Shown here in pieces: positions 27,008 to 35,876 of a DNA stretch of 64,000 nucleotides. The DNA lies in assembly GCA_024103215.1 (NCBI GenBank), contig JAGFIY010000042.1, positions 1 to 64,000 on the forward strand, given 5' to 3'. Under the pieces are notes generated by a model that did no database searches, was not told the origin of the DNA, and saw nothing but the letters and a program-made list of their open reading frames with translations. The translations under genes and the position numbers were made by a program. This DNA comes from Melioribacteraceae bacterium. GTDB taxonomy: Bacteria; Bacteroidota; Ignavibacteria; Ignavibacteriales; Melioribacteraceae. Each line of letters opens with the position of its first letter. The stretch's first letter is position 1.

Positions 27008-27919
27008 ATGAAACGAAAAATATTTTCAATAGTGCTGGTTGTGAGTTTCTCGATTGTTTTATGGGGTTTTGTATCCTTATCACGAGATTTTTTTACGACT
27101 GTATCAATCCCCGTTTCAATCGAAAATATCCCCGAAGGTTACATAGTCGGCTATCAATCCGAGGATAAAGTTGAAGTGAGTATTAAAGGTTACGGCTGGC
27201 AGCTGGCATCGATAGTGTTAGGGAAAACAAACGAGTTTATGATTTCTGCGGATTTAGCAAAGGGAATTCAGATAAAGAATACTCAGAATGCAATTCAGAA
27301 CAATCCGTGGCTTGCATCTAATCTTGTTGTTGTTGATATCACGCCGCCTAATATCGAGTTCGAGGTTGAACCGGCAGATACTAAATTAGTTGCCGTTCGT
27401 CCACAGCTTGATATTGAGTTCAGCCCCGGTTACGGTTTAATTTCTCAAATAACTGCCGACCCCGACTCGGTAAATATAATTGGGCCTGCTTCTTTTGTAA
27501 ATACAATTGAGTATGTAAACACAAAAAATCTATCTTTATCAAAAATTGAAAATGAATTTTCTGGCTTTATTGAGTATGAACCAATTAATAAAATAAGGTT
27601 TTTATCTCCCGGATGTATTGTTCGTTTTGATGTTCAGAAAATAGTTGACAAGACTTTTGACGGAATTCAAATTATTCCAAGCGGAGTCCCTCCTGAACAA
27701 GAGCTTAGTTTCATTCCCGCCAAGGTAGATGTTGTACTCCGAGGGGGAATTAAAATTTTAGGTAGAATGAGTTCGAATGATATTTCAGCAACGATTGCAT
27801 TCAAGGATGCTTTGAACGATACAATTGGTGCACTGCTGCCTAAAATTGAAATCCCGGAGAACACAACCTTAGTGGATATAAAACCCCGACGTGTAACTTA
27901 TATAATAAAACAATTCTGA
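27008..27919 (+). CDS. YbbR/CdaR-like membrane-anchored protein
   Basis: A 303-residue protein with one N-terminal membrane helix (IFSIVLVVSFSIVLWGFVSL) and YbbR-type extracytoplasmic repeats (VSIPVSIENIPEGYIVGY, PQLDIEFSPGYGLISQITADPDSVNIIGPASFV). In Firmicutes, CdaR with YbbR domains regulates the diadenylate cyclase CdaA; no cdaA gene is adjacent here, so its partner is unknown. In many Bacteroidota a YbbR-like protein is encoded apart from cdaA. The tmk start is 1 bp after its stop, so both genes are co-transcribed. Confidence 0.7.
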   Translation: MKRKIFSIVLVVSFSIVLWGFVSLSRDFFTTVSIPVSIENIPEGYIVGYQSEDKVEVSIKGYGWQLASIVLGKTNEFMISADLAKGIQIKNTQNAIQNNPWLASNLVVVDITPPNIEFEVEPADTKLVAVRPQLDIEFSPGYGLISQITADPDSVNIIGPASFVNTIEYVNTKNLSLSKIENEFSGFIEYEPINKIRFLSPGCIVRFDVQKIVDKTFDGIQIIPSGVPPEQELSFIPAKVDVVLRGGIKILGRMSSNDISATIAFKDALNDTIGALLPKIEIPENTTLVDIKPRRVTYIIKQF

Positions 27920-27920
27920 T

Positions 27921-28550
27921 ATGCTAATAACATTTGAAGGTCTCGATTTTTGCGGTAAATCTACCCAAATCAAATTGCTTAAAGATTATCTCGAAAATAA
28001 AAAACAAAAAACGGTTTTACTTATCCGTGAACCCGGAGGTACAAATATTTCGGAAAAAGTTCGTGAATTGCTGCTCGATAAAAAAAACAAAGAGATGTTT
28101 ATCGAAACCGAGCTCCTCTTATTTTCTGCAAGCAGAGCACAACTTGTTAGACAAATTATAATACCTGAAATCAGAAAAGGAAATTTTGTACTTTCGGATA
28201 GATTTCATGATTCGTCGATTGCTTATCAAGGCTACGGGAGGGGACTAAAAGTAAGTACTGTAAAGGATATTCAGAGTTTTGCGATAGGCGATGCTCTTCC
28301 TTCGGTAACTTTTTTCATCGATATTCCAATCGAAGAATTTATAGAAAGAAGAGATCATAGAAAAGGTTCCTCGCTTGATAGAATTGAAAATTCAGATATC
28401 GAGTTTTATCAAAAAGTCCGCGAGGGATATTTGAAATTGTGTAATGAAGAGGAACGGTTCGTGCTAATTAATGGTATAAACCAGATTGAAGAAGTACATA
28501 ACGAAATCATCAGTTACTTAAATCAAAAAATATTCGAAACAGAAAAATGA
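27921..28550 (+). CDS. tmk: Thymidylate kinase
   Basis: A 209-residue dTMP kinase producing dTDP for DNA synthesis. The P-loop is GLDFCGKST, the dTMP-binding DR motif is in LSDRFHDSSIAYQGYGRG, and LLLFSASRAQ is the usual helix. Start is ATG directly after the YbbR-like stop; its own stop overlaps the protease gene by 4 bases (ATGA). Confidence 0.95.
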   Translation: MLITFEGLDFCGKSTQIKLLKDYLENKKQKTVLLIREPGGTNISEKVRELLLDKKNKEMFIETELLLFSASRAQLVRQIIIPEIRKGNFVLSDRFHDSSIAYQGYGRGLKVSTVKDIQSFAIGDALPSVTFFIDIPIEEFIERRDHRKGSSLDRIENSDIEFYQKVREGYLKLCNEEERFVLINGINQIEEVHNEIISYLNQKIFETEK

Positions 28551-30196
28551 AAAGTAAATTTAATTACCTGCCGATTTTTATATTGGTTTTGATAACAGCC
28601 GGATTTGTTAAGCAAGATTCCGATAGATATTACCAAATCGCAAAGAGCATTGATATTTTTGGTAGAATCTATAAGGAAGTAAATACAAATTATGTTGATC
28701 AAGTTGATCCGGAAGAGTTTATGCTCGCCGGTATTAAAGGAATGCTCAATTCGCTTGATCCTTATACAGTTTATCTCGATCAAACATCGCAAAAAGATAT
28801 GCACGCAATTACCTCGGGGAAATACGGTGGTATCGGTGTAACTGTCGCACTTCATAACGGCAGAGTTACTGTTGTAGATTTGATTGAAGGTTACTCTGCC
28901 CAGCGTCAAGGAATTATTATCGGTGATGTAATAATAAAAATTGACAGCACTGAAATAAACTCTTCAAACTACGAAAAGCTGGGAGATTTTTTGAAAAAAG
29001 AACCCGGAACTGAAATTACAGTGGTAATAGATCGGGAAGGAATTGAGCATCCGCTTGTTTTCAATCTCATTAGCGAACAAATCGAAATTAAAAATATCAC
29101 TTACTACGGATTCGTTCCAACTGAAAGCAACAATGCCTACATTAAGCTGAGCGGGTTTTCTAGAACTGCCGGCAACGAACTAAAAAATGTTATCGAAGAG
29201 TTAAATGAGGCAAAGGAAATTGAATCAATAGTCCTTGACCTAAGAGGTAATCCGGGAGGATTGTTGGATGCGGCGGTATCTGTTTCGGAAAAATTCCTCG
29301 AACCCGATTTGTTAATTGTATCCGTGAAAGGTCGTGATCAAAGCAGATCAACAGAATTCTTTTCAAAAGAGCAGCCCGTTGCTAAGGATAAAAAATTAGT
29401 CGTTCTTATAGACAACGGTTCCGCATCAGCCTCGGAAATTGTCGCTGGTGCGATTCAAGATCATGATCGCGGAATTATACTCGGCACCGCTTCATTTGGA
29501 AAAGGATTGGTTCAAACAATTTTTCCGCTTCCCTATAATACATCACTAAAAATGACTACTGCAAAATATTACACGCCGAGCGGAAGAAGCATTCAAAAAA
29601 TAGATTATTCAGAGAATAACAAGGTTTTTGCAGAACCGGATTCGCTAAAGATCGAAGGCTATCAAACGGATAACAAACGAACCGTATTTTCAGCCGGTGG
29701 AATTGAACCGGATACAATTGTTACATCAGCCGGAGAATCCCAAATTATCAAAAATCTTCTTGCAAAAGGAATGTTCTTCAAGTTTGCGACAAGATATTAT
29801 AACAATAACAATGTTGTTAATATTGATTCTCTTAAAGATCATGAAATCATTGATGATTTTTTAAGCTTTGTAAAAGAGAACGAATTCGATTACCGAACTA
29901 AAGCCGAGAATTTGTTGGATCAACTCATGAAAAATTCTGAGAAGGATGATAATTTGGCTCAACTTGAAGAGCAGTTACTCCAGATAAAAATTAAATATGC
30001 CGAATTGAAAAACAAAGAATTGCTTGAGCATAAAAATGAAATTCTCGTTGAAGTAAAAACGGAAATTGCAGCAAGAATCGGCGGACGAAGCGGCAGAATC
30101 GTTGAATCATTAAAATACGATGGTCAATTCAACGCTGCAGTATCGATTGCAAATAATATTAACTCTTACAACAAATTGTTGAAAATTGATTATTGA
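28547..30196 (+). CDS. C-terminal processing peptidase (S41, CtpA/Prc-like)
   Basis: A 549-residue periplasmic serine protease. An N-terminal membrane or signal segment (FNYLPIFILVLITAGFV) is followed by a PDZ domain (about 85-175, YGGIGVTVA, RQGIIIGDVIIKID) and the S41 catalytic core: LDLRGNPGG, the serine in DNGSASASEIVAG (289-302), and the general-base lysine in ASFGKGLVQ. The family degrades or trims proteins bearing C-terminal tags. A long helical C-terminal extension (about 420-549) is present, as in many Bacteroidota homologues. Confidence 0.93.
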   Translation: MKSKFNYLPIFILVLITAGFVKQDSDRYYQIAKSIDIFGRIYKEVNTNYVDQVDPEEFMLAGIKGMLNSLDPYTVYLDQTSQKDMHAITSGKYGGIGVTVALHNGRVTVVDLIEGYSAQRQGIIIGDVIIKIDSTEINSSNYEKLGDFLKKEPGTEITVVIDREGIEHPLVFNLISEQIEIKNITYYGFVPTESNNAYIKLSGFSRTAGNELKNVIEELNEAKEIESIVLDLRGNPGGLLDAAVSVSEKFLEPDLLIVSVKGRDQSRSTEFFSKEQPVAKDKKLVVLIDNGSASASEIVAGAIQDHDRGIILGTASFGKGLVQTIFPLPYNTSLKMTTAKYYTPSGRSIQKIDYSENNKVFAEPDSLKIEGYQTDNKRTVFSAGGIEPDTIVTSAGESQIIKNLLAKGMFFKFATRYYNNNNVVNIDSLKDHEIIDDFLSFVKENEFDYRTKAENLLDQLMKNSEKDDNLAQLEEQLLQIKIKYAELKNKELLEHKNEILVEVKTEIAARIGGRSGRIVESLKYDGQFNAAVSIANNINSYNKLLKIDY

Positions 30197-30974
30197 TAAT
30201 ATACTTGATTTACTCCCGGTAATAATTGGTTTGATTGCCGGAATCCTTTCCGGTCTTCTTGGGATTGGAGGAGGAATTATCTTCGTACCATTTTTATTAT
30301 TTTACCTTCCGATAGAACTTGGCACGCGCGAATTGCTTGTCAAACACAGTGTTGCTACTTCTTTATTTGCCGGGGCGTTTTCCACAACAAGTTCGGCTGT
30401 TAATCATTACTTGAGAAAAAATGTAATTAAGAAAGAAGCAATTCTTCTCGGAATAGGCAGTGTTGCCGCTACGATTCTCTTCCATTATTTTGTTGTTAAA
30501 GTTGATGCGGTAATTATTTCGTATGTAATAATATTTCTGCTGCTTTTTATACTTTCGGAAAATTTGTTTTTTAACGGAAGGTTTGAAATCACTGCCGAGA
30601 TACCTAAATATTATCTCCTGTTGTTTGGATTAGCCATGGGTTTTATCTCAATACTTACCGGACTTGGCGGAGGAGTGCTTGCCGTACCGGTTTTTACATA
30701 TTTTTACAGAATCGATATAAAAAAAGCCGTCGGTACATCTTCGGTTGTCGTTGCTTGTACGATGATGTCGGCAGCATTTATGCATCTAGGAATAAGCGAT
30801 TCTTCTCTGGTAGTTGTTTCGACTGGACTTTTAATGGGGATTAGTGCTGTGGTCGGGGCTTTTATTGGTGTGGGAATGACCGCAAGGGTTTCGGATACTA
30901 CAATAAGAATTATTTTTTCGATATTTTTAATAATTACTATAATTAAGCTATCTTTTGATGTATGGTTCAGCTAA
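30186..30974 (+). CDS. TauE/SafE-family membrane transporter
   Basis: A 262-residue integral membrane protein with about eight hydrophobic segments and the duplicated TauE/SafE signature (GLLGIGGGIIFVPFLLF and LTGLGGGVLAVPVFTYF), each followed by a conserved AVGTSS/SVATS-like segment. Relatives export sulfite, sulfoacetate or other organosulfur anions. The start is TTG, overlapping the protease end by 11 bp; no ATG gives a complete first helix. Substrate cannot be inferred from the neighbours. Confidence 0.88.
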   Translation: MIIDNILDLLPVIIGLIAGILSGLLGIGGGIIFVPFLLFYLPIELGTRELLVKHSVATSLFAGAFSTTSSAVNHYLRKNVIKKEAILLGIGSVAATILFHYFVVKVDAVIISYVIIFLLLFILSENLFFNGRFEITAEIPKYYLLLFGLAMGFISILTGLGGGVLAVPVFTYFYRIDIKKAVGTSSVVVACTMMSAAFMHLGISDSSLVVVSTGLLMGISAVVGAFIGVGMTARVSDTTIRIIFSIFLIITIIKLSFDVWFS

Positions 30975-31249
30975 AATTAGTTATTAATAAAAATCCCTTA
31001 TTCGATAAATGCCCCGAGTGCAAAGAGGTAGCTACACTGCATCGTTCACGTGCAAGGAATATTGTAGAAAGTTTTATAAAAAGATTCACATTTTTCAAGA
31101 TCTATAGATGCACTAAATGCGGTTGGAGGGGATATAGATCAACCTTAGCTTTCACAAAAGCCTCGGCAAAAACCTTGTTTTTTTATATCCTATTAGCTGC
31201 TGTTACAGCAATTGTTGTCCGCTTCGTCATCGCGAAATTCATAAAATAA
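30962..31249 (+). CDS. Small zinc-ribbon membrane protein
   Basis: A 95-residue protein with two CxxC pairs (CPEC at about 17-20 and CTKC at about 51-54) forming a zinc ribbon, then one C-terminal membrane helix (TLFFYILLAAVTAIVVRFVIA). It overlaps the transporter by 13 bp. No family recognised; likely a membrane-tethered accessory or structural protein. Confidence 0.6.
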   Translation: MVQLKLVINKNPLFDKCPECKEVATLHRSRARNIVESFIKRFTFFKIYRCTKCGWRGYRSTLAFTKASAKTLFFYILLAAVTAIVVRFVIAKFIK

Positions 31250-31362
31250 TCTATTTGGATTAAATGGAACTTACACTCGCCCTTCTTTTTAAAAAGGAAT
31301 TGTAAATAATTAATTAAAAGATTTATTTTTTCGAAAACATTTTTTGATTTGGAGGATTAAAT

Positions 31363-33261
31363 ATGACAGAGACAAAGACTCAATACGAATTTAAAGCCGA
31401 AATAAAACAGCTGCTTGATATTCTTGTTCACTCGCTTTACACAAACCGCGAAATATTTTTACGGGAACTTATTTCTAATGCATCAGATGCTCTCGATAAA
31501 ATCAGATTTGAATCTAATAGGGGAACGGAAATTATAGACAAAGAACTTCCTCTCGAAATTAAGGTGAATTTTGACAAAAAGAAGAAATTACTTTTTGTTG
31601 AGGATACAGGCATCGGAATGACAAAGGATGAAATAATTACGAATATAGGAACTATAGCAAAATCGGGATCAGCCGAATTCATAAACCAGTTGAAAGAGAA
31701 CAAAGAAAACGCTGGCAGTATCATCGGAAAGTTCGGAGTAGGGTTTTATTCGGTATTTATGGTTGCGGAGAAGGTTGTTATTAAAACAAAATCCTACAAA
31801 GCTGAAGAACCGGCGTACGAATGGATTTCTGATGGCTCGGGAAGTTATGAAATTGCTGAGACCGACAAGAAATCCAGAGGAACTGTGATTGAAATTCACT
31901 TGAAAAAAGATGCTGAAGAATTTGCCGAGAAATATAGGTTGGAACAAATAATTAAGAAGCATTCAAGTTTTATTTCATTCCCTATCTTTGTAGAAAAGGA
32001 AAGGGTAAATACAATTCCCGCACTTTGGCGTGAACCAAAGACAAACATAAAACCCGAACAGTACACAGAGTTTTATAAATTCCTCACTTACGATAACGAA
32101 GAACCTTTTGAAGTAATTCACAAAAGTGTAGATGCACCAATACAATTCAGCAGTCTTTTATTTATCCCGAAAAAGAATTTTGATTTCTTTGGGATCAACA
32201 GGGAAGATTACGGATTGGATTTATATGTAAGACGAGTTTTAATTCAGCATCAAAACAAGGATTTGCTCCCGGAATATCTCAGCTTTGTTAAAGGGGTTGT
32301 AGATTCCGAGGATCTTCCCCTTAACATTTCGCGCGAAACTCTTCAAGAAAACATTATATTCACAAAAATTTCTCAAAGTGTAACTAACCAAGTTCTTTCA
32401 CATTTAATAAAACTTGCAAAAGATAATCCTGAGAAATATCTCGAATTTTGGAAAGAGCATGGTAAAATTTTCAAGATGGGATATTCAGATTACCAAAACC
32501 AAGAAAAGTTCTTGGAGTTGCTGAGATTTAATTCATCGTTTAACGAGAAAGCTGATGATGTTATTTCGCTTGCAGATTACGTAGAAAGGATGAAGAAAGA
32601 CCAAAAAGAAATCTATTATATCTCGGGCAGCAGTAGGGAGTCGATAACTATCGATCCGCATCTTGAGATATTCAAACTAAAAGGTCTCGAGGTTCTTTAT
32701 CTTTATGAACCGGCTGATGAGTTTGTTATTTCTTCAATTATGAAGTACAAGGATTATGAATTCAAATCAGTTGATCAAGTTGATTTAAAAAAGTTGAATA
32801 AACTTGATAACGTTGAAGAGAAAAAAGAATCCGAAAAATTAAGCAGCGATGACGAACTCCATTTTTCAAGTCTACTTTCGCATATCAAAGATATTTTAGG
32901 CGACAAAGTAAAGGAAGTGCGGGTTAGCGAGAGATTGAAAGATAGTCCCGCTTGTTTGGTAAATCAGGATAACTCGATGTCTGCTTCAATGCAGAAAATA
33001 ATGCATATTATGAACAAGGATTCTTCAATTCCTCAAAAGATTATGGAGGTGAACAAGGATCATAAACTTATAAGAAATTTGCTCCGCGTTTTCAAAGCCG
33101 ATAAGAACGATCCTTTCATCGGGAACGTTGCCGAACAGTTGTATGAATCGGCTCTGCTGCTGGAAGGTTATTTAACGGATCCTCATAAATTAGTGAACCG
33201 GATTAACAATTTGCTTAACGACTCAAGCGATTGGTACACTGAGGTCAAAAAGATAAATTAA
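31363..33261 (+). CDS. htpG: Molecular chaperone HtpG (Hsp90)
   Basis: A 632-residue ATP-dependent chaperone. The GHKL ATP-binding domain is complete: ELISNASDALDKIR, VEDTGIGMTKDE, GTIAKSGSAEF and GKFGVGFYSVFMVA. The middle domain includes LPLNISRETLQ, and the C-terminal dimerisation domain ends the protein. A strong GGAGG ribosome site lies 7 bp upstream. Monocistronic, with an intrinsic terminator right after the stop. No CIRCE-type heat-shock operator is visible in the 113-bp upstream gap. Confidence 0.97.
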   Translation: MTETKTQYEFKAEIKQLLDILVHSLYTNREIFLRELISNASDALDKIRFESNRGTEIIDKELPLEIKVNFDKKKKLLFVEDTGIGMTKDEIITNIGTIAKSGSAEFINQLKENKENAGSIIGKFGVGFYSVFMVAEKVVIKTKSYKAEEPAYEWISDGSGSYEIAETDKKSRGTVIEIHLKKDAEEFAEKYRLEQIIKKHSSFISFPIFVEKERVNTIPALWREPKTNIKPEQYTEFYKFLTYDNEEPFEVIHKSVDAPIQFSSLLFIPKKNFDFFGINREDYGLDLYVRRVLIQHQNKDLLPEYLSFVKGVVDSEDLPLNISRETLQENIIFTKISQSVTNQVLSHLIKLAKDNPEKYLEFWKEHGKIFKMGYSDYQNQEKFLELLRFNSSFNEKADDVISLADYVERMKKDQKEIYYISGSSRESITIDPHLEIFKLKGLEVLYLYEPADEFVISSIMKYKDYEFKSVDQVDLKKLNKLDNVEEKKESEKLSSDDELHFSSLLSHIKDILGDKVKEVRVSERLKDSPACLVNQDNSMSASMQKIMHIMNKDSSIPQKIMEVNKDHKLIRNLLRVFKADKNDPFIGNVAEQLYESALLLEGYLTDPHKLVNRINNLLNDSSDWYTEVKKIN

Positions 33262-33272
33262 TATTTTCCGAG

Positions 33273-33300
33273 AGCCCCGTTAATTAGCGGGGCTTTTTGT
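33273..33300 (+). terminator. Intrinsic terminator of htpG
   Basis: Stem AGCCCCG (33273-33279) / CGGGGCT (33288-33294) followed by T5 on the plus strand. The convergent exonuclease gene ends inside this hairpin: its stop codon (33280-33282) lies in the loop and its last codons come from one arm, so the terminator sequence is also protein-coding on the minus strand. Confidence 0.9.
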
Positions 33301-34965
33301 TCTCTTGAATCTAATCTTAGGAAAACTAGAATGGGAATATAATTCTTCGATTGATTCGTAATCTTTTAAATAATAAGCCGTGACTTTATTTCTGTTCTTC
33401 ACCATCCAGCTTAATGCAATTTTTATCTGTTCCAAATCTTTCTGAGCGACTTCGTTAAAAACTTGAACGTTCTTCTCAAAATAATCGGTCAATGCAGAAT
33501 CAAATAAATTCTTATCGGCAAAAAAATCCTTAACAAAGAGTTTCCCTTCTAAAAGAAGAAGATAATCTTTTCTTTCTTGATCGGAAATTTCAAGCAAAAC
33601 TTTAGCCTTGTTTATCGGTTCCGCAAGAATTGATGCTCTATTTAATTGACTTAAAATTAAATTTACTGTGTCTCTTATATTAGCTGCTTCTTCGTATTTT
33701 TGTTCGGCAGAAAACAGTTTCATTTTATTCAGCAGACGGTTCACAGCATCTTGATTATTTCCGCAGAGAAAATCATAAGCTCGATCTAACTCAGTCATGT
33801 ATTCTTCCTTTGTCGATGCTGAAGTACATGGTTCCAAGCATCTTTCAATATCACTTAAGTAACATTTTTTCCCTTTCACAAATTCTTTTTCGCTGCATTC
33901 ACGGAGTTTGAATGTACGTTGAACAATTTCTACCAGCGCCGAGACAGTTTCCCGGTTTGGATAAGGGCCGAAATAATCGTTCCCGTCAAAATCGAAATTC
34001 GAGCTCGGAATAATCATTGGTGCTCTACTTTCCACTGTGGATTTTATGAACAATTGAACCGGATACTTTTTTAATTGAAGGTTCAGCTCCGGATTATGAT
34101 GTTTGATAAGAATTGCTTCTGCTAAAAGTGCTGTTAATTCGGTATTTGTTGTTTGAAATCCTAATCGTGATGCCTTTCTGACAATTTTCTTTGCTTTCGA
34201 GGGGGCATAACTTACAAAATAGCTATTAACCCGTTTCTTTAATGATTTTGCTTTACCGATGTAAATAATTTTTTCGTTCTTATCTTTGAAGAAATAGATT
34301 CCGGGTTCATCAGGAACGCTTTGAAAATCTTCCGCTAATTTTTTCTTTAATATCCTAAAACCTGTGTTTGGTATTATTCCTTGAAATGAAATCACATCGC
34401 TTAGCGTTGTACAATGATATTCATCCTTTAAATGATCTATCATTTTTATCAATATTTTAGCTGTTACCATCGCATCACCTAATGCTCGGTGAGCTTTTTT
34501 ATTTCTCAACCTGAAATGCTTTGTCATAGCAGTTAGGGATTTGCTAGGCAGTTGAGGATAAAGTCTTCGTGCAAGTTTTAAAGTACATAACATCGGACGT
34601 TCTTCAAGAGGAATCTCCGCACGTCTGAATTCACTTTTTAAAAACGAAAGATCGAACGGAAGATTATGAGCTGTGAGTACAGAATCGCCTATAAAATCCT
34701 CCAGTTCTCGTGCAACTTGGACGAATGTTGGAGCACCGCTGACAAGTGCGTTAGTAATTCCTGTCAATTCGGTAATGAAAAACGGAATGTCGGTTTCGGG
34801 ATCAATTAAAGTCGAATAGGTATCTTTCACCTTCAGGTTTTTTACTTTTACAAGTCCAACTTCAATCACCCTTGCATTTTTTGCAGCAGTGCCGGTGGTT
34901 TCGAAGTCTAAAACAGTAAATTCAGATTCTTCAATCGGTATGTCGATAATTTTTTTAGTAATCAT
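33280..34965 (-). CDS. DnaQ-like exonuclease fused to a UvrC-type GIY-YIG nuclease
   Basis: A 561-residue fusion. Residues 1-180 are a DEDDh 3'-5' exonuclease (VLDFETTGT, AHNLPFDLSFLK, HRALGDAMVTA). Residues of about 215-400 are a GIY-YIG nuclease module as in the N-terminal half of UvrC or Cho (EPGIYFFKDKNEKIIYIGKAKSLKKRV). A UVR-type motif (FSAEQKYEEAANIRD) follows. UvrC's C-terminal RNase H-like half is absent. Such fusions are known in other phyla and probably act in DNA repair beside the full UvrC encoded at 60-62 kb. ATG at 34965 is preferred over a GTG 9 bp upstream. The last residues are encoded by the htpG terminator hairpin. Confidence 0.88.
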   Translation of the reverse strand: MITKKIIDIPIEESEFTVLDFETTGTAAKNARVIEVGLVKVKNLKVKDTYSTLIDPETDIPFFITELTGITNALVSGAPTFVQVARELEDFIGDSVLTAHNLPFDLSFLKSEFRRAEIPLEERPMLCTLKLARRLYPQLPSKSLTAMTKHFRLRNKKAHRALGDAMVTAKILIKMIDHLKDEYHCTTLSDVISFQGIIPNTGFRILKKKLAEDFQSVPDEPGIYFFKDKNEKIIYIGKAKSLKKRVNSYFVSYAPSKAKKIVRKASRLGFQTTNTELTALLAEAILIKHHNPELNLQLKKYPVQLFIKSTVESRAPMIIPSSNFDFDGNDYFGPYPNRETVSALVEIVQRTFKLRECSEKEFVKGKKCYLSDIERCLEPCTSASTKEEYMTELDRAYDFLCGNNQDAVNRLLNKMKLFSAEQKYEEAANIRDTVNLILSQLNRASILAEPINKAKVLLEISDQERKDYLLLLEGKLFVKDFFADKNLFDSALTDYFEKNVQVFNEVAQKDLEQIKIALSWMVKNRNKVTAYYLKDYESIEELYSHSSFPKIRFKRTKSPAN

Positions 34966-35075
34966 TTTTCCCACTGTGAATCTAAAAAAAATATCCGTTA
35001 CAAAATACTTTGTGATTTAGTCAAGTTTTTTAATAGTTCATTTTTGATTAAATTAAAACATTAATTGAGGATAAG

Positions 35076-35873
35076 ATGAATATTAACGTACTTTTTATCG
35101 GGGATATTGTAGGCAAGCCAGGAATGGATATGATTCAGATGTGGCTGCCGGGACTTATCAAGAAATATCATACAGATATTGTTATAGTAAATGGTGAAAA
35201 CGCTAACGAAGGAAAAGGCTGTACTGAAGCGGAAGGAAAGGTTCTATTTAATCTCGGCGTTGATGTCATTACCGGAGGGAATCATACTTGGGACAAACAC
35301 AAGTCGCAAGAATATTTGAAGACTGAGAAACGTGCTTTAAGACCGCTTAACTATCCACGAGGCACCTACGGAAACGGTTATTTTATTGCCGATACAAAGA
35401 AAGGAAAAGTTGGTGTTCTTAATCTCCAAGGTAGAACTTTCATGGCAGCAATTGATTGTCCTTTCCGTTCAGCTGATTGGGCAGTAAAAACAATTAGCAG
35501 CGATACCAAAACCATTATAGTTGATTTTCACGCGGAAGCTACAGCGGAAAAACTTGCTCTGGCAAATTATCTTGATGGGAAAATAAGTTTGTTTATCGGT
35601 TCTCATACGCATATCCAAACAGCAGATGAAAGAGTTTTACCAAAAGGTACAGGTTATATAACTGATATAGGCATGACCGGACCTTATGATTCGGTAATAG
35701 GGATGAAAACCGAAGCTGCGATTAACAGATTTTTATATCAAACACCGCAAAAATATCAAACTGCAGAAAATGAAGTGCATTTATCCGGACTTTTTGCCAA
35801 AATTGATTCTGAGTCCGGTTCAACTAAATCGATTGAGAGAATTTTTATTCCAGAATTTAATCGAGAAAGTTAA
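35076..35873 (+). CDS. YmdB-family metallophosphoesterase
   Basis: A 265-residue calcineurin-like phosphoesterase of the TIGR00282/YmdB type. Metal-binding motifs are GDIVGKPG (with D8-D9 region), VNGENANEG, GGNHTWDK, VDFHAEATAEK and GSHTHIQTAD. Bacillus YmdB hydrolyses 2',3'-cyclic nucleotides and affects RNA turnover and biofilm development. The upstream ribosome site is good (TTGAGGATAAG). The gene heads a run of plus-strand genes with minimal gaps reaching aroA. Confidence 0.92.
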   Translation: MNINVLFIGDIVGKPGMDMIQMWLPGLIKKYHTDIVIVNGENANEGKGCTEAEGKVLFNLGVDVITGGNHTWDKHKSQEYLKTEKRALRPLNYPRGTYGNGYFIADTKKGKVGVLNLQGRTFMAAIDCPFRSADWAVKTISSDTKTIIVDFHAEATAEKLALANYLDGKISLFIGSHTHIQTADERVLPKGTGYITDIGMTGPYDSVIGMKTEAAINRFLYQTPQKYQTAENEVHLSGLFAKIDSESGSTKSIERIFIPEFNRES

Positions 35874-35876
35874 GCT

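Noticed and set aside
31250-31362. CIRCE or other heat-shock operator upstream of htpG
   Set aside because: No TTAGCACTC-N9-GAGTGCTAA-like inverted repeat is present; only AT-rich sequence with a short CTTTTTAAAAAG palindrome.
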